Made by a program: the position numbers and the translations under genes. Of a stretch of DNA of 14,214 bases, positions 1-7,103 are shown piece by piece. The notes beneath the pieces were generated by a model. It was not told the DNA's origin, ran no database searches, and saw only the letters and a program-made list of their open reading frames with translations. The stretch is from an uncultured Pseudomonadota bacterium (GTDB taxonomy: Bacteria; Pseudomonadota; Gammaproteobacteria; Steroidobacterales; Steroidobacteraceae), in the NCBI GenBank assembly GCA_903910215.1, contig CAIVYV010000154.1:1-14214 (forward strand). Direction: 5' to 3'. Position 1 is the first letter of the stretch, and each line of letters starts with the position of its first letter.

Positions 1-248
1 AACACCCCTTCCATCAAGACGATCGGCGCAGTGATGCCCGCTGCACGCAACTCGAGACCCTCACCCAAACGAGCGACACCATAGGCATCTGCCGGCAAGG
101 TACGAGCAGCCTCGACGGCGCCGTGTCCGTAAGCATTCGCTTTGATGACCGCCAGCATGAAGGCATGCGGTGCCGCGTCTCGCAGACGCGCGAGATTACG
201 CTGCCACGCAGAGCGGGAAATAACGGCGCGGATGGGGCCCTGCGCCAT
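1..248 (-). CDS. alr: Alanine racemase, N-terminal part (cut by window edge)
   Basis: PLP-dependent racemase that makes D-alanine from L-alanine for peptidoglycan, acting in the cytoplasm. About 82 N-terminal residues are visible, beginning MAQGPIRAVISRSAWQRNL. The fold-type III PLP motif AVIKANAYGHG is intact, with the Schiff-base lysine at residue 36, close to its usual place in the family. The downstream GVARLGEGLELR and PIVLMEGV stretches also match the early barrel strands of Alr. The ATG at 248 lies 5 nt after the dnaB stop and has only a weak GAG upstream, so it is probably translated by coupling at the end of the rpsF-dnaB operon. The catalytic tyrosine and the C-terminal domain lie outside the window. 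The paralogue DadX is possible in principle, but the dnaB-alr neighbourhood favours the biosynthetic Alr. Confidence 0.95.
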   Translation of the reverse strand, partial: MAQGPIRAVISRSAWQRNLARLRDAAPHAFMLAVIKANAYGHGAVEAARTLPADAYGVARLGEGLELRAAGITAPIVLMEGV

Positions 249-253
249 CGAAC

Positions 254-1630
254 TCAACGCAGTACGCCCTCTGCATAAGAATCAGGCGCGTAATTGACGA
301 AGCGCGAGTACTGACCTTGAAAGGTCAATACGAAAGTGCCGGTCTCACCGTTACGGTGCTTGGCCAGATCAATCTCCGCCATGCCCTTCTTGGTAGTGTT
401 CTTATCGTAGACCTCTTCGCGGTAGATCAGCAGGATCATGTCTGCGTCCTGCTCAATAGCTCCCGATTCACGAAGATCCGACATCACCGGCTTCTTGTCG
501 ACACGCTGCTCGACACCACGATTGAGCTGCGAGAGCGCGATGACGGGTACATGCAATTCTTTGGCGAGCGCCTTCAGGCCGCGTGAGATCTCGGCGATTT
601 CAGTGGCCCGATTCTCCTGATTGCCCGGCACCTGCATCAGCTGCAGGTAGTCGACCACGACGAGGTTCAGGCCATGCTCGCGGTGCACGCGACGAGCACG
701 GGCACGCAGCTCGGTCGGTGTCAGACCCGGCGTCTCGTCGATGAAGATTCGTGCCTCGGAGAGTTGTCCGGCTGCACCGGTGATACGCGGCCAATCATCG
801 TCCGAGATTTGCCCGCTGCGAATGTGCTGCAAGCTCACCCGCCCCACAGAAGAGAGCATACGGGTGAGCAGCTGCTCTGACGGCATTTCCATCGAGAAGA
901 TCGCGACCGAGGCCTTCACGCCTTCTTTGAGTGCCGCGTACTCGGCCATATTGACCGCAAACGTGGTCTTACCCATCGAGGGACGGCCGGCGACGACCAC
1001 GAGATCGCCGCCGCGCAAGCCACCGGTCTTGCGATCGAACTCGTCGAATCCGGTCGGTAGACCGCGCATGCCATCGGGGTTGTTGTGCCACTCGTCGATC
1101 TGATCGATCAACGCGGGCATCAAAGATTGAACGGCAACCGCCCCATCGCGCTGTCCGCGCACACCTTGCTCGGCGATCGCAAACACGCGGCTCTCGGCCG
1201 TTTCTACCAGTTCACGCGCCGTCTCACCTTCGTTGTTGAAAACCGAGGCCGCGATATCGGTACCCGCTTTCAACAACTGACGCAGCAGCGAACGCTCGCG
1301 GACGATTTCGGCGTAGGCACGCACGTTGGCGGCGGTCGGCGTGTCCCGAGCCAGTGCGCCAAGATAAGCGAGCCCACCGGCATCGGCCAGTTGGCCGCTA
1401 CGCTCGAGCGATTCACTGACGGTGACGGCATCCGACGGCTGACCCAGCGCGGCCAACTTGCCAATGGCATCGAAGATGATGCGGTGGTCAGGACGGTAGA
1501 AATCCTCGGAACGCAGGACGTCGGCGACGTTGTCCCAGGATTGCGAGTCGAGGAGCAGGCCGCCCAAAACGGCCTGCTCCGCCTCGATCGAATGCGGCGG
1601 TGTTCGCACGTCTCCGCCGCGTGCGCTCAT
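254..1630 (-). CDS. dnaB: Replicative DNA helicase DnaB
   Basis: Hexameric 5'-3' helicase that unwinds the replication fork and recruits primase. It has 458 residues, near the usual size. The N-terminal primase-interacting domain (about 10-115, starting PPHSIEAEQAVLGG) is followed by a linker and a RecA-like motor domain (about 185-455). The motor motifs are all present: Walker A GRPSMGKT at 215-222, Walker B LVVVDYLQLM at 323-332, the sensor PVIALSQLNRGVEQR at 362-376, and the SDLRESGAIEQDADMI segment at 384-399 with its arginine. No intein interrupts the P-loop or the DYLQL region, both common intein sites. The ATG at 1630 is 8 nt after the rplI stop, so it is expressed with the ribosomal protein genes. 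This linkage of rpsR/rplI with dnaB is widespread in bacteria. Confidence 0.98.
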   Translation of the reverse strand: MSARGGDVRTPPHSIEAEQAVLGGLLLDSQSWDNVADVLRSEDFYRPDHRIIFDAIGKLAALGQPSDAVTVSESLERSGQLADAGGLAYLGALARDTPTAANVRAYAEIVRERSLLRQLLKAGTDIAASVFNNEGETARELVETAESRVFAIAEQGVRGQRDGAVAVQSLMPALIDQIDEWHNNPDGMRGLPTGFDEFDRKTGGLRGGDLVVVAGRPSMGKTTFAVNMAEYAALKEGVKASVAIFSMEMPSEQLLTRMLSSVGRVSLQHIRSGQISDDDWPRITGAAGQLSEARIFIDETPGLTPTELRARARRVHREHGLNLVVVDYLQLMQVPGNQENRATEIAEISRGLKALAKELHVPVIALSQLNRGVEQRVDKKPVMSDLRESGAIEQDADMILLIYREEVYDKNTTKKGMAEIDLAKHRNGETGTFVLTFQGQYSRFVNYAPDSYAEGVLR

Positions 1631-1638
1631 CAGCGCGA

Positions 1639-2088
1639 TTACTCTTCAGCGATGACGATGAGCTGCAACTGCACATCGACATCGGTGTGCAAGTGCAGCG
1701 AGATCGCGTGCTCACCCACCGAGCGGATCGGACCGTTCGGCATGCGCACTTCCGAGCGTGCCACCTTGTGGCCCTGAGCGGTGCAGGCATCGGCAATATC
1801 GGTGGTACCGATAGAACCGAAGAGCTTGCCTTCGCTACCGGCCTTGGCCGTGATCTGCAGCTTGAACTCTTTCATCGCATCCGCGCGACGCGTTGCATCG
1901 GCGAGCTCGTCGCGAGCGATCTTCTCGAGTTCGGCGCGGCGAGCTTCGAACTTGGCGACATTCGCCGGCGTGGCGAGCGTGGCCTTGCCCGAGGGCAACA
2001 GGAAGTTACGGCCGTAGCCGGACTTCACGTTGACGCGATCACCGATGTTGCCGAGGTTGGCAACTTTGGTAAGAAGAATGACATCCAT
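1639..2088 (-). CDS. rplI: 50S ribosomal protein bL9
   Basis: bL9 is an elongated protein of the large subunit that binds 23S rRNA near the L1 stalk base and supports reading-frame fidelity. The 149 residues equal the usual length. The N-terminal rRNA-binding domain carries the family signature (MDVILLTKVANLGNIGDRV, then GYGRNFLLPSGKA). A long charged helix follows (about 40-75), then the C-terminal domain, including GKLFGSIGTTDIADA. The start is fixed by a strong GGAGG Shine-Dalgarno before the ATG at 2088. It is the third gene of rpsF-rpsR-rplI-dnaB, 18 nt after rpsR. Confidence 0.98.
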   Translation of the reverse strand: MDVILLTKVANLGNIGDRVNVKSGYGRNFLLPSGKATLATPANVAKFEARRAELEKIARDELADATRRADAMKEFKLQITAKAGSEGKLFGSIGTTDIADACTAQGHKVARSEVRMPNGPIRSVGEHAISLHLHTDVDVQLQLIVIAEE

Positions 2089-2094
2089 GGTGAT

Positions 2095-2100
2095 TCCTCC
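2095..2100 (-). promoter_or_regulatory. Strong Shine-Dalgarno of rplI
   Basis: On the minus strand GGAGGA lies 6 nt before the rplI ATG, in the 18-nt gap after rpsR. It is the best ribosome-binding site in this operon and supports the chosen rplI start. Confidence 0.8.
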
Positions 2101-2106
2101 GCCCGA

Positions 2107-2358
2107 TCAATGCTGGTCGGTGTACGGCAGCAACGCGAGGTAGCGTGCGCGACGTACAGCCGTGGCCAGTTGGCGCTGGTAGAAAGAACGGGTTCCCGTG
2201 ATACGGCTAGGAACGATCTTGCCGGTCTCGGTGATGTAACCCTTGAGCGTCGCGAGATCCTTGTAGTCGATCTGCTTCACGCCTTCGGCGGTGAAACGAC
2301 AAAACTTCTTGCGACGGGTGAAACGGCTGTTGCCGCCTTGCTGTTTGCCATAGCTCAT
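2107..2358 (-). CDS. rpsR: 30S ribosomal protein bS18
   Basis: bS18 binds the platform of the small subunit as a heterodimer with bS6. It has 83 residues, a little longer than the usual 75. The core signature is present: RRKKFCRFTAEGVKQIDYKD at about 15-34, then ITETGKIVPSRITGT and the helix QRQLATAVRRARYLALLPY. A single Cys20 stands where a cysteine often occurs in this family. The ATG at 2358 follows the rpsF stop by 5 nt. Its GGAG lies inside the last codons of rpsF, so translation of the two partners is probably coupled. priB, which separates rpsF and rpsR in enterics, is absent. Confidence 0.98.
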   Translation of the reverse strand: MSYGKQQGGNSRFTRRKKFCRFTAEGVKQIDYKDLATLKGYITETGKIVPSRITGTRSFYQRQLATAVRRARYLALLPYTDQH

Positions 2359-2363
2359 GATGA

Positions 2364-2762
2364 TTACTCCGCGAGGCCTTCTTCATCGCCTAGGTCGTCA
2401 CGGCGGCGGCGCGGACGATCAACGCCCTCACCCGCTTCCTCTTCTTCACCGCGCGCCATCGGCGACGGCTCGACCACAGGACCATCCATCTTCACGACCA
2501 AGTGACGCAACACGGCGTCACTGAAACGGAATCCGCCAGTCAGCTCAGCGAGCGTCTTCTGGTCCGTCTCGATGTTCATCAGGATGTAGTGAGCCTTGTG
2601 AACCTTCGCGATCGGGAAGGCCAGTTGGCGGCGACCCCAGTCTTCAAGGCGATGAATTTGACCACCGCCCTGGGTGATCATGCCTTTGTAACGCTCGAGC
2701 ATGGCAGGAACCTGCTCGCTCTGGTCGGGATGGACCAGAAACACGACTTCATAGTGCCTCAT
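2364..2762 (-). CDS. rpsF: 30S ribosomal protein bS6
   Basis: bS6 forms the bS6-bS18 pair on the 30S platform. The core is typical (MRHYEVVFLVHPDQSEQV at the start, then GGGQIHRLEDWGRRQLAFPI, KAHYILMNIE and FRFSDAVLRHLVVK). It is 132 residues long. From about residue 104 a low-complexity tail appears, with an EEEE run, an RPRRRRDD basic patch and an acidic DEEGLAE end. E. coli S6 also has an acidic tail, which RimK extends with glutamates. Whether that happens here cannot be seen, since the protein ends in a single Glu. It is the first gene of the operon, with AAAAGGAG 5 nt before the ATG at 2762 and a promoter and hairpin leader upstream. Confidence 0.97.
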   Translation of the reverse strand: MRHYEVVFLVHPDQSEQVPAMLERYKGMITQGGGQIHRLEDWGRRQLAFPIAKVHKAHYILMNIETDQKTLAELTGGFRFSDAVLRHLVVKMDGPVVEPSPMARGEEEEAGEGVDRPRRRRDDLGDEEGLAE

Positions 2763-2784
2763 GTGATCTCCTTTTGGATATAAA

Positions 2785-2820
2785 GCCCCCCGGCGAGGCG
2801 CTGCCGGTGGAGCAAGGGGC
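2785..2820 (-). promoter_or_regulatory. Hairpin in the rpsF mRNA leader, candidate S6:S18 autoregulatory element
   Basis: Read on the minus strand, the leader can pair GCCCC (2816-2820) with GGGGC (2785-2789) around an inner stem CCGGC/GCCGG (2803-2807 with 2790-2794) and an 8-nt loop. This leaves an 8-nt bulge, UUGCUCCA, on the 5' side. Alternatively GCUCC (2809-2813) pairs with the same GGGGC, giving a nearly continuous 10-bp stem with one bulged A. The structure starts about where transcription should begin and ends 22 nt before the rpsF ATG. Established knowledge: many rpsF leaders carry an RNA motif with a conserved CCG that binds the S6:S18 complex for feedback control. A CCG is present here beside the bulge. 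Matching this hairpin to that motif is inference. Confidence 0.5.
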
Positions 2821-2824
2821 GCGA

Positions 2825-2853
2825 ACTATAGCGGACGAGCCGACCCTCGGCAA
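2825..2853 (-). promoter_or_regulatory. Promoter of the rpsF-rpsR-rplI-dnaB operon
   Basis: Minus-strand sigma70-type promoter: -35 TTGCCG (2848-2853), spacer of exactly 17 bp, -10 TATAGT (2825-2830, five of six matches to consensus). The discriminator TCGCGCC is GC-rich, as in promoters under growth-rate or stringent control. Transcription would start near 2818-2820, giving a leader of about 57 nt. It is the only good promoter between rlmB and rpsF. Confidence 0.75.
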
Positions 2854-2872
2854 CCGCTGAAGACCTGCCGAG
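2846..2872 (-). repeat. Inverted repeat over the -35 of the rpsF promoter
   Basis: The perfect 7-bp arms CTCGGCA (2846-2852) and TGCCGAG (2866-2872) are separated by 13 bp. The left arm covers most of the -35 hexamer. It could be an operator or the 3' end structure of the rlmB transcript. No T-run follows, so it is not a canonical terminator. Confidence 0.4.
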
Positions 2873-2873
2873 C

Positions 2874-2890
2874 GACCCGGGCAACGGGTC
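2874..2890 (-). repeat. Short hairpin after the rlmB stop
   Basis: A perfect 6-bp inverted repeat, GACCCG/CGGGTC with a 5-nt loop, lies 16 nt after the rlmB stop codon on the minus strand. It is GC-rich like a terminator stem, but the bases after it (GCTCGGCAGG) contain no U-tract. At most it stabilises the 3' end or assists Rho-dependent termination. Confidence 0.35.
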
Positions 2891-2906
2891 AGAAAATCAA
2901 GCTGGA

Positions 2907-3668
2907 TCAGCCCTTTACAGACTGGCGCTGGCGCACTGCCTCGTACAGCAACATGCCGGTGGCAACCGACACGTTCAGGCTTTCGACCGCCCCCAACGAC
3001 GGGAGCCGCACCAGAAAGTCGCAGTGCTGACGGGTGTTCTGGCGCAACCCGCTGCCTTCGGCACCCATGACGAGCGCGATGGGTCCCGTCAGATCCACTT
3101 GGTCGGCGCGCTTCTCACCCGCGGCTTCGGCGCCCACGACCCACAGGCCTTGCGACTTTAGATCTCGCAGACAACGAGCGAGATTCGTGACGGCGACCAC
3201 CGGAGTGGTTTCGGCGGCACCGGCTGCTACCTTTCGTACGGTGGCGTTCATCTGCACGGCGCGATCCTTGGGGATCACCACAGCGATCGCACCGCAGGCA
3301 TCAGCCGTACGCAAACAGGCCCCGAGGTTGTGGGGATCTTGGACGCCATCGAGCGCCAAAACGAGGGGCGCGCCCCGGGTTGCATCCCAATCAGACAAGG
3401 CCGCCGTCAAACGATCTTCATTCCACGGCGCCATCGCTTGGACCTCGGCCACGACCCCCTGATGCACTGCAGCACCGGCCATACGCTCTAGGCGAGCGCC
3501 ATCGACGCGCTCAATAGCCACCCCACTCGCCTCTGCCGCCCGAGACAAGGTCAAGATCCGAGCATCGTCGCGACCTCGCGCAACATAAACTCGCTGCACG
3601 CGTTCGGCGTGACGCTCTAGCAAAGCCTGCACTGCGTGAATGCCATGCACCGTCTCGAGCTGACTCAT
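2907..3668 (-). CDS. rlmB: 23S rRNA 2'-O-ribose methyltransferase (Gm2251)
   Basis: SPOUT-class (SpoU/TrmH family) enzyme that uses SAM to methylate the ribose of G2251 in the 23S rRNA P-loop. It has 253 residues, close to the family norm. The N-terminal L30e-like substrate-binding domain (1-75) begins VHGIHAVQALLERH. The C-terminal trefoil-knot domain (about 100-250) carries motif 1 at 106-126 (LDGVQDPHNLGACLRTADAC), motif 2 LVMGAEGSGLR at 199-209 and motif 3 (RLPSLGAVESLNVSVATG) at 221-238. The ATG at 3668 overlaps the rnr stop as ATGA, so the two are translationally coupled. That rnr-rlmB pair is conserved in gammaproteobacteria and supports RlmB over the TrmH paralogues. Confidence 0.95.
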   Translation of the reverse strand: MSQLETVHGIHAVQALLERHAERVQRVYVARGRDDARILTLSRAAEASGVAIERVDGARLERMAGAAVHQGVVAEVQAMAPWNEDRLTAALSDWDATRGAPLVLALDGVQDPHNLGACLRTADACGAIAVVIPKDRAVQMNATVRKVAAGAAETTPVVAVTNLARCLRDLKSQGLWVVGAEAAGEKRADQVDLTGPIALVMGAEGSGLRQNTRQHCDFLVRLPSLGAVESLNVSVATGMLLYEAVRQRQSVKG

Positions 3669-5710
3669 GACCGTTTCTTACTCCGCTCCTTCGACGTGCG
3701 TCGGCGAGTCTTGGGCGTTGTCGCCTCGATCGCCGAATCGAGTTCGAGATCGACAAGACCCTCGACCGGATTGGCATTGGTGACGATCACCCGCACCGCT
3801 GCACCAATACGCAATTCGAGGTCTCGCTGCTTCGCGTACCACGCTTGACCATCCGCGCTCATCTCGTAGTCGTCGTCGCGCAACGTATCGAGACGAAGCA
3901 AACCGTCGATTCCGATACCGCGCAATTGGATGAAGCAACCATATTCAACCACCGTCGTAATCAAACCATCGAACGTTTGCCCTAAGCGCTCACGCAGATA
4001 ACTGCATTTGAGAAAATTGTCGACGTAACGATCCGACTCGTCAGCACGCTTCTCGAGCCGTGACAAATCCTGTCCTAACGGCGCGAGTTGCTCAGCACCA
4101 TATCGAACACCCGACAAATCCTTCGGATCGACACTCGCCTTGATAGCGCGGTGCACGACGAGGTCCGGATAACGACGAATTGGCGACGTGAAGTGAGCGT
4201 ATTCGGTGAGTGCAAGACCAAAGTGACCGATGTTCACCGGTTGGTACAAAGCCTGCGGCATCGAGCGCACGACCAGCGACTCGATGAAAGGAAGATCGAT
4301 ACTGTGCGCGGCGCGCTCGGTGATCTTGCGCAAATCGCGCGGCTCGACCTCTTCGGGCAAAGTAGCATCGACACCAATAGCCGTCAGCTGCGTGAGCAGT
4401 TGGTCGAGCTTTTTCTCATCGGGTACCGCGTGCACTCGATAGAGACCACCGACACGTGCAGCCTTCAGCTGACGAGCTGCCGCCACGTTAGCGAGGATCA
4501 TGCACTCTTCGATGAGCTTGTGTGCATCGTTACGCGCGTAGAGCGACATGCCACGCACCCGCCCAGCCTCGTCGAAATCGTAAGTTGGTTCGGTACTCTC
4601 GAAATCGAGCGCACCCCGACGATGCCTCGCTTTGAGCAACACGCGATACAAATCGACCAAAGGCTCGAGTGCCGGCAGCAATGCGCCGATGCTGTTACGG
4701 GCAGCCGGTTTGGCCTCGAACAGCGCCTCAAAGGCCAGTGTGTAGGTCAATCGCAGATGACTGCGCATCACGGCGGGATAAAACTTGAAATCGAGCAGGC
4801 CGCCGCTTTTGCCGACGATCATGTCGGCGACGAGACACAGTCGATCCACTTCAGGCTCGAGTGAGCACAGATGATTCGACAAAGCGGTGGGCAACATCGG
4901 CAGCACGCGCCCAGGGAAATACACCGACGTACCGCGCTCGCGCGCGTCGGTATCGAGGCCACTACCGACTCGAACGTAGTGACTGACATCCGCAATCGCC
5001 ACGACGAGACGAAAACCCTTCGGATGTTTCTCGGCATAGACGGCGTCGTCGAAGTCACGCGCATCGGCGCCATCGATCGTAACGAGCGGCATCGCGCGCA
5101 AATCGATACGACCACGCGCCTCGTTCGGGTCGATCCGCTCCCCAAAATTTTCTGCCTCGCGCAGTGCAGCAGCGCCGAAATCGACCGGTAGCGAATAGCG
5201 GGCGATCGCCGTCTCGGTCGCCATCTCGAGCGGACGCTCGGGATCGAGCACCTTGACGACCTCGGCCATGGCCGTGCGATGCGCATCGGGGTAGCGTGTG
5301 ATGCGGGCGATTACCCAGTCGTCGCGACGGGCACCACCCAAACGATCTGCAGGCACGAGGCAACGCAAGCTCAAGCGACGATCGACGGAGTGCACGAACG
5401 CCGTGCGGCCCTGCACTTCGACCGTGCCCAGAAAAGCCGTGACACCGCGCGAGAGGATCGAGAGCACCTCACCCGAGTAGCGACCGGAGTGATCTTTCTC
5501 AACACTGACCCGGACCCGATCACCGCTCGCCAAGCCAACCGCCGCTCGCGGTGGCAGGAAAACACTCTCCTCTTGACCTTCGACGCGCACGAAGGCGAAC
5601 CCGGAGCGGTGGGTCGACACCACACCCTCCATGGTTCCGGCACTGGTTCGGCGGCCACCACTAGCAGGCCGCCGCGGCGCGTCGCGCCGGGATCGAGAAC
5701 GATGCTTCAT
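3665..5710 (-). CDS. rnr: Ribonuclease R, short form lacking the N-terminal HTH domain
   Basis: Processive 3'-5' exoribonuclease that degrades structured RNA. The chosen ATG at 5710 gives 681 residues, against roughly 800 in E. coli. Domains from this start: a basic tail (1-25), two cold-shock-like domains (about 26-160), the RNB catalytic domain (about 190-530) and an S1 domain (about 580-658), then a 20-residue basic tail. Catalytic aspartates are intact in TIDGADARDFDDAV (Asp213, 219, 221 and 222), as are HFTSPIRRYPDL and NIGHFGLAL. The helix-turn-helix domain of other gammaproteobacterial RNase R is missing and the lysine-rich C-tail is short. The frame stays open upstream to a GTG at 5749, with another ATG at 5737. 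That longer form would swallow the tRNA-Leu promoter, so I prefer 5710. No start has a good Shine-Dalgarno. Confidence 0.9.
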   Translation of the reverse strand: MKHRSRSRRDAPRRPASGGRRTSAGTMEGVVSTHRSGFAFVRVEGQEESVFLPPRAAVGLASGDRVRVSVEKDHSGRYSGEVLSILSRGVTAFLGTVEVQGRTAFVHSVDRRLSLRCLVPADRLGGARRDDWVIARITRYPDAHRTAMAEVVKVLDPERPLEMATETAIARYSLPVDFGAAALREAENFGERIDPNEARGRIDLRAMPLVTIDGADARDFDDAVYAEKHPKGFRLVVAIADVSHYVRVGSGLDTDARERGTSVYFPGRVLPMLPTALSNHLCSLEPEVDRLCLVADMIVGKSGGLLDFKFYPAVMRSHLRLTYTLAFEALFEAKPAARNSIGALLPALEPLVDLYRVLLKARHRRGALDFESTEPTYDFDEAGRVRGMSLYARNDAHKLIEECMILANVAAARQLKAARVGGLYRVHAVPDEKKLDQLLTQLTAIGVDATLPEEVEPRDLRKITERAAHSIDLPFIESLVVRSMPQALYQPVNIGHFGLALTEYAHFTSPIRRYPDLVVHRAIKASVDPKDLSGVRYGAEQLAPLGQDLSRLEKRADESDRYVDNFLKCSYLRERLGQTFDGLITTVVEYGCFIQLRGIGIDGLLRLDTLRDDDYEMSADGQAWYAKQRDLELRIGAAVRVIVTNANPVEGLVDLELDSAIEATTPKTRRRTSKERSKKRS

Positions 5711-5738
5711 TGACACCCGTGCCGCCCCTGCGTACATT
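5710..5738 (+). promoter_or_regulatory. Promoter of tRNA-Leu
   Basis: Plus-strand sigma70 promoter with a perfect -35 TTGACA (5710-5715), a 17-bp spacer and -10 TACATT (5733-5738, four of six). The discriminator (TCGCCGCC) is GC-rich, as in stable-RNA promoters under stringent control. The start would be near 5745, leaving an 8-nt 5' leader for RNase P to remove. The first base of the -35 is also part of the rnr start codon on the other strand. Confidence 0.75.
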
Positions 5739-5752
5739 TCGCCGCCCACCCT

Positions 5753-5837
<85 letters not shown>

Positions 5838-5841
5838 GGGT

Positions 5842-5857
5842 GGTGATTTCAATCATC
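5842..5857 (+). terminator. Weak terminator candidate after tRNA-Leu
   Basis: GGTGAT (5842-5847) pairs with ATCATC (5852-5857), one pair being G-U, around a 4-nt loop, 4 nt after the tRNA CCA. Only the mixed CTGTCTTTC follows, not a clean T-run. The stem overlaps the stop codon of the convergent oxidoreductase gene. Weak as an intrinsic terminator, but the only candidate. Confidence 0.3.
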
Positions 5858-7096
5858 CTGTCTTTCGAAGCCAAGACCGGCATGCGCCTGCAGCCGGTTC
5901 AACAACTTCTCGCCGAGCGCACTCGCCGGCGTCCAGAACCCACCGGTGACCTCGGCACGCGATATATCGAAGGCGAGGCATACAGCCGCTTCACCCAACA
6001 TCTTCGCGGTCGAGCCGTAGCCCGGATCACGATCTCCGGTGACTTTGACGCGCAGCGTCCGACCATCACTGGTGCGACCGAACAAGCGCAGATCAAAGAA
6101 TCCACGCTCCTGTTGAATCGGGCTTGGCCCCTGGCCGGGCTTTGGCAAGACATAACGTTCTAGGAGCGATCGCACCGGCCCGATGCTGCTCGCCACCATG
6201 AAAGCAGCGAGTCCAGCTCCGGTAGCGGTGGCAGTGAGCCTGCCTCGCCAGCCTCGACCTGTCAGGACCGCCTCGTCATAGACGAAATCCGAACCATACG
6301 AGTGCGACTGCAGAAAATTACTGCGATGCACGATACGCGTATTGATGCCGCTCATGACAAACGGAGCTACCCAACTGCGGAAATCCGCATCGAGAGCAAC
6401 TGTCGCACCGCTCGGCTGTCGTACACCCTTGACGGCACTACCCACACATAACGAGTACGGATTCGCGAGTTCTTTTCGCAGCGCCGGATTCGCCCGAGTT
6501 TCTTTGACCACGTTAAGAAGGCTCGCCACCGTGCCGCCCGAAAAGCCACCGCGCATCGCCTTGACCCGCAACTTCACGCGCGAGCAGGACTTGCCGAAGG
6601 ACTTCCGCGCCTCACGCTGAAGGAACCAAACGCCGAGATCGGAAGGAATCGAATCGAAGCCGCAGCAGTGCACGATACGTGCTCCACTGGCAGCAGCCGC
6701 AGCCGAGTACCGCTCGATCATGCGACGGATCCACTGAACCTCGCCGGTCAGATCGCAATAGTCGGTGCCGGTGTCCGCGCATACTTTGACCAGGGTTTCA
6801 CCGTAGAGCGCATAGGGCCCCACGGTCGAAATGACGACCCGCGTGCCATGACACAGCTGACGCAAGCCCGCCTCGTCGGCGGCATCGACCACGATCGACT
6901 CGAGCGCAACCGCAGCCGAACCCAGTGAGCGCTTCAACTCATCAAGCTTGCTGGCCGAACGCGCCGCGATCGCCCAACGTAGCCCTTGGCCGACACCGTG
7001 TCGCTGCAAAAGGTAACGACACAGAATCTGCCCGACGAAACTAGTCGCACCGAACACCACGATGTCGTGGCGCAGCGCAGTCAAATTCGAATTCAT
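5849..7096 (-). CDS. Saccharopine dehydrogenase-like oxidoreductase (trans-acting enoyl reductase family)
   Basis: A 415-residue protein of the family that includes mammalian SCCPDH and mycobacterial trans-acting enoyl reductases. The N-terminal Rossmann fold has the nucleotide-binding loop FGATSFVG (15-22) and AARSASKLDEL at 44-54, which would contact NADP. STVGPYALYGETLVKVCADT (90-109), YCDLTGE (113-119) and CCGFDSIPSDLG (144-155) are family hallmarks. A hydrophobic stretch at about 287-309 may be a membrane contact. It precedes PKPGQGPSPIQQERGFFDL (318-336) and the C-terminal GGFWTPASALGEKL (385-398), both conserved in the family. Substrate and pathway are unknown. Mycobacterial relatives work with polyketide synthases in lipid synthesis, and none are seen here. 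The ATG at 7096 has AGGAG 7 nt upstream and sits 18 nt after purA, so the two are probably co-transcribed. Confidence 0.85.
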   Translation of the reverse strand: MNSNLTALRHDIVVFGATSFVGQILCRYLLQRHGVGQGLRWAIAARSASKLDELKRSLGSAAVALESIVVDAADEAGLRQLCHGTRVVISTVGPYALYGETLVKVCADTGTDYCDLTGEVQWIRRMIERYSAAAAASGARIVHCCGFDSIPSDLGVWFLQREARKSFGKSCSRVKLRVKAMRGGFSGGTVASLLNVVKETRANPALRKELANPYSLCVGSAVKGVRQPSGATVALDADFRSWVAPFVMSGINTRIVHRSNFLQSHSYGSDFVYDEAVLTGRGWRGRLTATATGAGLAAFMVASSIGPVRSLLERYVLPKPGQGPSPIQQERGFFDLRLFGRTSDGRTLRVKVTGDRDPGYGSTAKMLGEAAVCLAFDISRAEVTGGFWTPASALGEKLLNRLQAHAGLGFERQDD

Positions 7097-7103
7097 GGGG
7101 ATG

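Noticed and set aside
1085..2505. Long plus-strand open frames opposite dnaB and the ribosomal protein genes
   Set aside because: They are complements of well-conserved genes, match no recognisable family and have low-complexity composition typical of antisense frames in GC-rich DNA.
4088..4864. 258-codon plus-strand open frame opposite rnr
   Set aside because: It lies wholly inside the conserved RNB domain of rnr on the other strand and shows no recognisable motif or ribosome-binding site.
5711..5749. Longer rnr start at GTG 5749 or ATG 5737
   Set aside because: It would put the tRNA-Leu promoter inside the coding sequence and adds 9-13 residues without homology. It cannot be fully excluded because no start has a good Shine-Dalgarno.
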